From CAYYFV01 sp964451705 (lineage in GTDB: Bacteria; Patescibacteriota; Gracilibacteria; UBA1369; GCA-2718715), in NCBI GenBank assembly GCA_964451705.1, contig CAYVIV010000002.1, forward strand, positions 1-64,000: 64,000 nucleotides of DNA, read 5' to 3'. The notes below the pieces were generated by a model. It had not been told where the DNA came from. It worked only from the letters and a program-made list of their open reading frames with translations, and made no database searches. This document shows, in pieces, positions 46,618-53,496 of this stretch (position 1 is its first letter; every line of letters starts with the position of its first letter). Position numbers and translations under genes: made by a program.

Positions 46618-47063
46618 GCCTCATATCTCATTATCCAATCAGTTCCCTTCTCTCCCACTGTCACAAAGCCAAAGCTTTCATAAAACTTTTGCCCTCTTTT
46701 GTTAACTTTTGCTACCTCTAATTTGATTGGTAGCTTTAATTCCTCTGATTGCTTGACTAGATCTTCAAGTATTGCTGATCCTATGCCTTTATTTTGATAC
46801 TTAGGCAAGATTTGTATTCCTCCTATGTATATCTCATCTGATGTTCTTACCACTCTTAGCCTCCCTACATCTGTTTTTTCAAATTGGATTACTTGAATTT
46901 TCTCTGGTATAAATTTTTTGGCATACTCCTTGAATTCTTCTTCTAAGTTTGGTTGAAAATTTGGTTTATTAACCCTCCTCACCGGTAACATAGCTTTTGT
47001 TGATACTTCAAACAAAAACTCTAGATCTTTCTTCTGAGCTGCTCTTAATTCATACCTACTCAT
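46611..47063 (-). CDS. GNAT acetyltransferase (cassette-like)
   Basis: 150 residues. Starts MSRYELRAAQKKDLEFLFEV. Motif A is IGGIQILPKYQNKGIGSAIL (Q-x-x-G-x-G for acetyl-CoA), then LEVAKVNKRGQKFYESFGF and an ending W-I-M-R-Y. The acceptor is unknown. It is the first gene downstream of argS in the inserted segment; its stop is embedded in an attC-like site. Confidence 0.92.
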   Translation of the reverse strand: MSRYELRAAQKKDLEFLFEVSTKAMLPVRRVNKPNFQPNLEEEFKEYAKKFIPEKIQVIQFEKTDVGRLRVVRTSDEIYIGGIQILPKYQNKGIGSAILEDLVKQSEELKLPIKLEVAKVNKRGQKFYESFGFVTVGEKGTDWIMRYEAN

Positions 47064-47116
47064 TTTTGTCGCAGTTAATTTTGTATAATTGGTTTTTATG
47101 AGGGTGTTGGTTGAGG

Positions 47117-47142
47117 GAGGGTTGGCTTTACATTTGTTCGAC
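47117..47142. repeat. 26-bp direct repeat, right copy (argS 3' end)
   Basis: Covers the last four argS codons, its stop and 11 nt beyond. Exact match to 45272-45297. The distance between copies is 1,845 bp. Confidence 0.95.
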
Positions 47143-48846
47143 GAGTTCCATGCCTAAGAGTTCTAAGCCTTGGGCCATTGTGGTTTTGAGGAGTGTTAAT
47201 ATTTGGACCCTTTGGGCAATCAGATCAGCTGTTGGAGCGCTGAGAACTGGGCAGTTTGTATAGAAGCCTGTGAAATCCTGAGCTAGTTCATATAAATAGG
47301 TGCATAGGATGCCTGGTCGAGAGTTTTGTTTAGCACTGCGTAGTGTTTGCTTAAAATGTGCAATCTTTTTGATAATGGCCTGCTCATATGAGTTGAGTTC
47401 AATTTTTTGAGGGTGAGTGGCTAAGTGTTCGGCCGGTATTTTTGCTAAAATGGAACAGGTTCGAGCGTAGCTATACTGCAAATATGGGCCAGAGTTGCCT
47501 TCGAAATTGAGGACCTGATCCCAATCAAAGGTAATATCTTTACCAGGGGTAATGGATAAAATTGAGTATTTGACTGCGCCAACACCAATTTTTCGAGCTA
47601 CTTCTTTTTTATTTGCTAGCTCTGGGTTTTTGACTTCGATAATTTCTAAGATTTTTTCTGTAGCTTTTTCAATCACATGCCGTAAGGTAATCATTTGCCC
47701 TTTTCTGGTGCTCATGGCTCCATGTTTAAAGGACATTCTACCAAAAGGTAAATGCGTGAGTTTGGTTTCCTGTGTGTACCAATCAAATCTTTTGGCGGCT
47801 GCAAAAAATTGCTGAAAGTGTAATTTTTGAGAGTAATCAACGACATAAATAATTTCAGCAGGCTGGTAGGTTTTGATTCTACTTTGAATAGTAGCAATAT
47901 CTCGAGTGGCATACACAGAGGCACCATCTGATCTTTGTACAAGCAAAGTTGGGATCTTCTCGGACTCTGGATAATTGACGACAAAAGCCCCCCTGTCGCC
48001 TACTTCGAAAATTCCAGATTTTTTTCCTTCTTCTAGAAGTGCTTGGATTATGTTTTGGCGAGCAGACTCACTATCCCAAACATCAAACTCGACCCCGCCG
48101 AGCATTGCATAGACTTCGTCGATATCTTTTTGAGATGTCTCTAAAATTGCCTGCCAAGAGGCTTGGACCTGAGGGTCATTTTGTTCCAGCAAGAGTGATT
48201 TTTCACGAGCTAAGTCCTCTAGTTCTGGTTGTGTCTCGGCCATTTTGTGAAACTTTACGTATAGTTCTAAGAGATCGTCTATACACAAATCAGCTAGGTC
48301 TTTAGAATTATATTTTTCGAGGGCGACAATCAACTTGCCAAACTGGGTACCATGGTCGCCTAAATAGTTGAATGCCAAAACATTTTCTCCGCAGAACTTA
48401 TAGAGATTTACCAACGACTGACCCAAAACAGTAGTGATGATATGATGGACTCCCATGGGCTTGGCAATATTGGGTGCGGAATACTCTATAATAGTTGGGT
48501 GGATAGCATTTTGTTTTGCTTTAAACGCATGGCTGCTAAAGTTCTGGAGGTACTCTGCCAAGTAGTCATGGGCAATAAAGAAGTTTAAGAAACCAGGCCC
48601 TTTAATTTCTACTTTTGATAGCTCCTCTGGCAACTGAAGATGCGCCAATAATTGCTTGGCTATCTCTGTTGGGTTTTTACCCAACTGCTTTGATAGTTTT
48701 AGGCAAATATTGGTAGTAATGTCCCCATTATCAGACTGAGAAGGGCGGGTGAGCTCTAAATCAAAGTCTTTATTTCCAAAGCACTCATGTAGAGACTCTT
48801 CTAAAGATTTTGTGAGTTTGGAATACACTTTAATAATGCTTGGCAT
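47128..48846 (-). CDS. argS: Arginyl-tRNA synthetase with an altered HIGH motif
   Basis: 572 residues. N-terminal Add-1 domain, class I catalytic core (SAPNIAKP, LGDHGTQFGKLIVALE), MSTRKG as the KMSKS equivalent, and a C-terminal anticodon-binding DALR domain ending MELVEQM. Where most ArgRS have HVGH, this one reads G132-V-H-H (PMGVHHIITT), so the first His is Gly and the Gly is His. The rest of the core is well conserved, so I take it as functional. The 3' end is duplicated at 45272. Confidence 0.95.
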   Translation of the reverse strand: MPSIIKVYSKLTKSLEESLHECFGNKDFDLELTRPSQSDNGDITTNICLKLSKQLGKNPTEIAKQLLAHLQLPEELSKVEIKGPGFLNFFIAHDYLAEYLQNFSSHAFKAKQNAIHPTIIEYSAPNIAKPMGVHHIITTVLGQSLVNLYKFCGENVLAFNYLGDHGTQFGKLIVALEKYNSKDLADLCIDDLLELYVKFHKMAETQPELEDLAREKSLLLEQNDPQVQASWQAILETSQKDIDEVYAMLGGVEFDVWDSESARQNIIQALLEEGKKSGIFEVGDRGAFVVNYPESEKIPTLLVQRSDGASVYATRDIATIQSRIKTYQPAEIIYVVDYSQKLHFQQFFAAAKRFDWYTQETKLTHLPFGRMSFKHGAMSTRKGQMITLRHVIEKATEKILEIIEVKNPELANKKEVARKIGVGAVKYSILSITPGKDITFDWDQVLNFEGNSGPYLQYSYARTCSILAKIPAEHLATHPQKIELNSYEQAIIKKIAHFKQTLRSAKQNSRPGILCTYLYELAQDFTGFYTNCPVLSAPTADLIAQRVQILTLLKTTMAQGLELLGMELVEQM

Positions 48847-48882
48847 AGCTGTTCTTAATGAGTTTAAAGATTAACAAAGTGG

Positions 48883-48911
48883 TTGCATTTTTTCAATATA
48901 TTTTTTATAAT
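48883..48911 (+). promoter_or_regulatory. Promoter of the CorC/CNNM gene
   Basis: TTGCAT (48883-48888), a 17-nt spacer, then TATAAT (48906-48911). The ATG at 48933 gives a leader of ~15 nt. Confidence 0.65.
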
Positions 48912-48932
48912 CTAAAGCGTCTAATCTAATTT

Positions 48933-50189
48933 ATGGATCCATCGTCGATACTTACCGCCCTAGTAGTGCTCGTTGGGCTCTCTGCAGTTTTTTCTTCCTC
49001 CGAAACAGCACTGTATTCTCTTAGTCCTGCCAAAGTGCAAGCTATGCTTGCAGAAAAACAAAAAGGAGCAGGCCTTATAGCAGGCCTTAAAAACAACCCA
49101 AATAAAATGTTGGTGGTTATTTTGATTGGTAATAACTTGGTAAATGTTGGGGCTTCGTCGTTGGCAACTATTTACTTTACTCTAAAGTTTCAAAACTATG
49201 GAATAGGTTTGGCAACTGGTGTGATGACTTTAACGCTCTTAATTTTTGGGGAAATTCTACCTAAATCATTTGCTGCCAAGCATGCCGAAAGAGTTTCGCA
49301 ACTAGTAATATATCCATTGTTGTTGATTGAATATGTGTTTTATCCAATAGTTTGGGTTTTAGAAAAGGGCCTTATGAAGGTCACAGGAGATCATATTTAC
49401 ACAGTCAGTGAAGAAGAGGTCAAAGCTATGGTTTCTATGGGAGCTAAAGATGGGACTTTGGACAAGCATGAAAAAGAGCTTATAGAAAATGTAATGGAAT
49501 TTAATGATATGTCTGTAAGTGATGTTATGACTCCAAGAAACTCTATGTTTACCTTAAGTGCAGAATCCCAACTGCAAGAAGTGTTGCCAGAAATTATTAA
49601 AAAAGGTTTTTCGCGAGTGCCTATTTATAAAGACAATCAGGATGATATTTTGGGCTTTGTAACTGTGAAAAATATTCTGGAAGAAGTTTCTCAGAATCAA
49701 AACCTCAAAAAATTGCTACAAGATGTCAAAAGTTATGATCTAATTCGAGTACCTAGAAGCAAAAGCATTTACTCATTGTTTTTAGAGTTTAAAAAGAAGC
49801 GTACACATATGGCCTTGGTTTATAATGAATTTGGTGCGCTGGAAGGTATTGTGACTATGGAAGATATTTTAGAAGAAATTGTTGGTGATATTACAGATGA
49901 GTCAGACCAAGGGGCGCAAGCAGACCTAAGGAAAATAAGCAGAACTACAGCCATGCTAACACCAAGGGCAACTATTGGAGATATAGAAAAGGCCTTTAAT
50001 ATGGAAATTCCAGAATATGATAACTTTCAAAATATTTCCTTTGTGATTTTAGATGTTTTAAAAAGGTTTCCAACCCCCAAAGAAATCATTGAAATCTTTG
50101 GTCTAGAAATTGAAATTGTAGAAATGGATGCCAATAAATCTGCTATTACTAAACTTAAAGTAAAAAAAATACCCAAAAAGTTAAAATAA
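48933..50189 (+). CDS. CNNM/CorC (hemolysin C-like) transporter protein
   Basis: 418 residues. The N-terminal DUF21 membrane domain (~1-135) has SSSETALYSLSPAKV and LIFGEILPKSFAAKHAE. A CBS pair (~190-310) has VMTPRNSMFTL and GIVTMEDILEEIVGDI. The C-terminal CorC/HlyC domain spans ~330-410. The family is linked to Mg2+/Co2+ efflux and ion homeostasis. It is divergent from argS. Confidence 0.93.
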   Translation: MDPSSILTALVVLVGLSAVFSSSETALYSLSPAKVQAMLAEKQKGAGLIAGLKNNPNKMLVVILIGNNLVNVGASSLATIYFTLKFQNYGIGLATGVMTLTLLIFGEILPKSFAAKHAERVSQLVIYPLLLIEYVFYPIVWVLEKGLMKVTGDHIYTVSEEEVKAMVSMGAKDGTLDKHEKELIENVMEFNDMSVSDVMTPRNSMFTLSAESQLQEVLPEIIKKGFSRVPIYKDNQDDILGFVTVKNILEEVSQNQNLKKLLQDVKSYDLIRVPRSKSIYSLFLEFKKKRTHMALVYNEFGALEGIVTMEDILEEIVGDITDESDQGAQADLRKISRTTAMLTPRATIGDIEKAFNMEIPEYDNFQNISFVILDVLKRFPTPKEIIEIFGLEIEIVEMDANKSAITKLKVKKIPKKLK

Positions 50190-50226
50190 TGCTAAAATAA
50201 CATCATTAATTCCCTCCCCTGATTAT

Positions 50227-51660
50227 ATGAAGTTATTGGCAAAACTTTTTCTTATTAGCATGATTGCAGTTTTAGGATTTGCGAGTGCTGCTTTTGCATT
50301 GAGTAGCGTTAATAAGCTTGAGCTTATGTCCTCTGGTACTAATTTTGCGGTAGTTCGATTTGAACCAGTGGCAGGGGCCAGTGAATATACGATCTTAATG
50401 GGGACGGAGCCTGTGCGTAAAGTTGGTGATGCCTACAACCTGCCTCCTATAAAGATCTCTAACAATACAGAGTATAGGATTGCAAATCTATTAGAAAACA
50501 AGACTTACTATATGCGTGTTTTTGCAAGTAATGCTCAGGAAAGATCGCAACATCTATCAAATGAACTGACTATATCAACAACCGTCGATAAAGACTTGTT
50601 TGTGGCGCCGCAGATTCAGGATATTCAAGTTTTAAACACTAGACAGTTGCAGCTGGACTTTGTAAATAAGATGGACTTTAACCTCGAGTTGCAGCCCTTG
50701 TTTAGTCTGCACCGCATGTTGGATGATTCTGCGCATGCAATAAAGTCAATAGTTATACAAGATGAGCAGACTTTGACTGTCAACCTAATGGCCGACCTGC
50801 AGCGCAATAATGCCTACGAACTCAGAATTGTGCCCGAGCTGTTTGATGAAGATGGTAATCAAATATCAAAAAATCAAATTATTGCACAATTTAATGTGGA
50901 GACCACAGTTAGTGATTTTGCAGATCTTGATAGCTTGCAGCCTTTAAAAATTCTCTCAGCAATTGCCTTTGATAGCTCTGCCTTTGAGGTGGCTTTTTCG
51001 TCAGAGATTCTCCAAAGCCAAGATTTAGTCGATAAAATTGTTATTAGTGAAACTCACGACAGTACTGCCCGCCTAGAAATTGAAGAAGTCTTATATAATG
51101 AATTTGATAAAAAGAAAATTTTGATTTTAACTCAAAAAATTCTGGACAAGGACTATCAAATTGAATTTTTAGAACTGCAATCTGCACTCGGTCTGAGCAT
51201 ACTGCCAGAAAACTCTACAATTCAAGTCGGTGCTCTACCACTAAAGGTAGAGCAGACGTCTGCTGTAGGTCTTGCGCCTGTGGATGTATCGGGTTTGTCG
51301 ACTCGTCTGGTTGGTAAAGACACCCTAACTCACTTACAGCTAGAATTCGATAAAGACTCACAAAATACTGCAGAAAAATTTGAGATTTTAGTAAAGACTT
51401 CAGAAGGTAAAGACTTTGACTTGGTCGATACACTAGGCAAGGAAATCAACTCGATTCTTTTGGATATAGCTAAACTACCAAAGCTTGAAGCCAACCAGGA
51501 GTTGGAGCTAAAGGTGGTTTCTGTAGATAAAGATGGTAACAAATCTGCGGGGAGCATTACCAGGCTTTTAATTCCAGAAACTGGTCCTGCTTCGCTTTTT
51601 GCCACGGTGTTAGGATCGCTTGCCATTGGAGCGATTGTGATTCGACGTAGAAGAAAATAG
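50227..51660 (+). CDS. Exported surface protein with fibronectin-III-like start and sorting-signal-like tail
   Basis: 477 residues. Signal peptide LFLISMIAVLGFASAAFA, then an Fn3-like domain (~27-115, ending LENKTYYMRVFASN). Two or more beta-rich repeats follow; one contains YELRIVPELFDEDGNQ, typical of Big/Fn3 adhesin repeats. The C-terminus is PETGPASLFATVLGSLAIGA followed by a basic RRRRK end. IPETG plus helix plus basic tail is a variant of the LPxTG sorting signal, although no sortase gene is in the window. The last 104 bp overlap the convergent ComEC-like gene. Confidence 0.8.
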   Translation: MKLLAKLFLISMIAVLGFASAAFALSSVNKLELMSSGTNFAVVRFEPVAGASEYTILMGTEPVRKVGDAYNLPPIKISNNTEYRIANLLENKTYYMRVFASNAQERSQHLSNELTISTTVDKDLFVAPQIQDIQVLNTRQLQLDFVNKMDFNLELQPLFSLHRMLDDSAHAIKSIVIQDEQTLTVNLMADLQRNNAYELRIVPELFDEDGNQISKNQIIAQFNVETTVSDFADLDSLQPLKILSAIAFDSSAFEVAFSSEILQSQDLVDKIVISETHDSTARLEIEEVLYNEFDKKKILILTQKILDKDYQIEFLELQSALGLSILPENSTIQVGALPLKVEQTSAVGLAPVDVSGLSTRLVGKDTLTHLQLEFDKDSQNTAEKFEILVKTSEGKDFDLVDTLGKEINSILLDIAKLPKLEANQELELKVVSVDKDGNKSAGSITRLLIPETGPASLFATVLGSLAIGAIVIRRRRK

Positions 51661-52435
51661 CCCCCAGCCTTGCAAGCTCTAAATGTTGGATTTGTAAAAA
51701 CTCCAGCCTCTTGCGCACGTCTGGATGAGGGTGCTTGTAGCTGTTGTGTTTGCCGGCTTGAGTAATGGCAAATTTTGGCTGAATAGCTTTCAAAAAACTT
51801 AAGCAGTTTGAGTGCCTGCTACCATGATGGCCTGTTACAAATATATCGATATCTAGCTTTGGGTAACTTGCAAGCAAGTGCTTTTCTAAGGCACAGCCTA
51901 GGTCTGCTGTAAATAAGACTGTGTATGGCCCAAGTCGAAATAATAAGACAAGTGACTCCTCGTTTTTGTTGTCACTAATTTTTTTAGCTGGTGGCCACAA
52001 GACCTGGAATTGATTTTGGCACAACTCTAGCTTATCGCTTTGCTTGAGCTGCTTGGTCTTGAGAGAGTTTAGAGTTTGTACAAGGTAAACATTTGGCTCG
52101 GCTAAATAGCTGTGGTAGAGGTTTTTAACTGCATAACGCTTACGCAAATCATACAACCCAGCATAGTGATCTTGATCTAAATGAGAAATAAAGACATGCT
52201 CTAAATCTTTATCTAAGCTTGGCATAAAAAGATGCAAATCTTTTGTGGCTTTGCTAAAGTTACCGGTATCAATTAGGACCTGGCAACTTTTATGTTGATA
52301 CAAGATAGCACTGCCCTGGCCTACATCTAAGAAAGCCAAAATGGGATTGTGCTTGATAGTTTTCAAAGCGCCAAAACCAAGCAGGCTGATTATTAAAAAA
52401 ATAGAGTAGGCTGCTCTTGCTTTGCTAATTTTCAC
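51557..52435 (-). CDS. ComEC/Rec2-like metallo-beta-lactamase protein without the channel domain
   Basis: 292 residues. One N-terminal transmembrane helix, then a metallo-beta-lactamase domain: FLDVGQGSAILY, VLIDTGNF, ISHLDQDHYAGL (HxDxDH), TADLG, and TGHHGSRHS. This is the C-terminal domain of ComEC competence proteins; the multi-helix Competence domain is missing. It may hydrolyse extracellular DNA, or serve elsewhere. Its 3' end overlaps the neighbouring surface protein gene on the opposite strand by 104 bp. Confidence 0.87.
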   Translation of the reverse strand: MKISKARAAYSIFLIISLLGFGALKTIKHNPILAFLDVGQGSAILYQHKSCQVLIDTGNFSKATKDLHLFMPSLDKDLEHVFISHLDQDHYAGLYDLRKRYAVKNLYHSYLAEPNVYLVQTLNSLKTKQLKQSDKLELCQNQFQVLWPPAKKISDNKNEESLVLLFRLGPYTVLFTADLGCALEKHLLASYPKLDIDIFVTGHHGSRHSNCLSFLKAIQPKFAITQAGKHNSYKHPHPDVRKRLEFLQIQHLELARLGAIFFYVESQSLQWQAILTPWQKAKQDQFLELKAW

Positions 52436-52460
52436 TATAAGTATTAATTAGCTTTAATAC

Positions 52461-53240
52461 TTACACACTGGCGTAAAGATTATGTAAAATTTCTGCTTTG
52501 GGTAGGCTAGTTTTACCAAAAATTGTCAGTAAGTTTTTGCGAGCTGTTTGTTTGATAGTTGGCCACATGCACAGCGAAAGCGAAGCTGGATCTTTACTTG
52601 TAAAAGACTTGTAGACCTTGTTTGAATACTCAAATGATTCAATGGTTTTAAAGCCAGCTGCACTATGCACCTGAGCTTTGTACTTTTGGAGTTGGAGGCA
52701 CAAATATAAGCCAACTAAATCAGAATGTTCTAAAATTTCAAAAGCCTGAGATATTTTATCACTAAGAGCGGAAAGTTTTTTGACAGGAAACATGGCTCCG
52801 TAAAAATTGGCAGCAAGGCAGTTGTTTTCTTGTATCGGCCCAAATCTTGAAACTATAAATTGCTGTCTTTGGACAAAATGCATTTGCTGACTGTTTTTGG
52901 GGATAATAATCTTGTTGTCTTGATTGTGTTTTTCTGGTCTAAACTCAGTAATTTGAAGCTGCTGGTTTAGGAAACAAATTGATTGGAAGGCTCTAAAATA
53001 TGCCTTATCGACAGAGTTACTGTATAAATAAGTGGATTTACTATCAAAATAAGTCGCTGTGATCTCTAGATTGCCCTTGAGCTCATAGGCCTTTAAGATC
53101 GGTGTGAGCAGCTCTGGGTAAGGCGTTAGGATTTCGAAGTGTGTAGCTGGAGAATCTAAATGTAAGTGTCCAAAAAAATATAGCTCACTTTGTTTAACCG
53201 TTAATTTTGACAGATCTAAAACAAAATAGTTTTTATACAT
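52461..53240 (-). CDS. Unknown protein upstream of the ComEC-like gene
   Basis: 259 residues, soluble, with no signal peptide, no obvious transmembrane helix and no motif I recognise. Fairly rich in Gln, Lys and aromatic residues. It ends 25 bp before the ComEC-like gene on the same strand, so the two are probably co-transcribed and possibly functionally linked. The 256-bp interval 53241-53496 upstream is A/T-rich and holds no gene. Confidence 0.65.
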   Translation of the reverse strand: MYKNYFVLDLSKLTVKQSELYFFGHLHLDSPATHFEILTPYPELLTPILKAYELKGNLEITATYFDSKSTYLYSNSVDKAYFRAFQSICFLNQQLQITEFRPEKHNQDNKIIIPKNSQQMHFVQRQQFIVSRFGPIQENNCLAANFYGAMFPVKKLSALSDKISQAFEILEHSDLVGLYLCLQLQKYKAQVHSAAGFKTIESFEYSNKVYKSFTSKDPASLSLCMWPTIKQTARKNLLTIFGKTSLPKAEILHNLYASV

Positions 53241-53496
53241 AATTGAACTTTACAAGTTGTAAACACAGTGTGATTCTATAGAATTTCAGCTCTATCGCAA
53301 TCGGTGCGGCTTTGTAATAAGTCAACTTGATTGTAAAATATTATTATTTTACCATATTTATAGATTTGAAAAGCTTGTGATTTGGATAATTAATGCTTTA
53401 GAGCTTGAGATTTGACAGAGTTTATAATTAGAGCTTGCTAAACTGCCTAAAAATATGATAAATTGAAGGTTGTAAATTTAATTTATGGTTTAGTAT

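Noticed and set aside
53412..53440. uvrA promoter from TTGACA at 53412
   Set aside because: The only TATAAT nearby (53423) is 5 nt away, and nothing like a -10 occurs at 16-18 nt.
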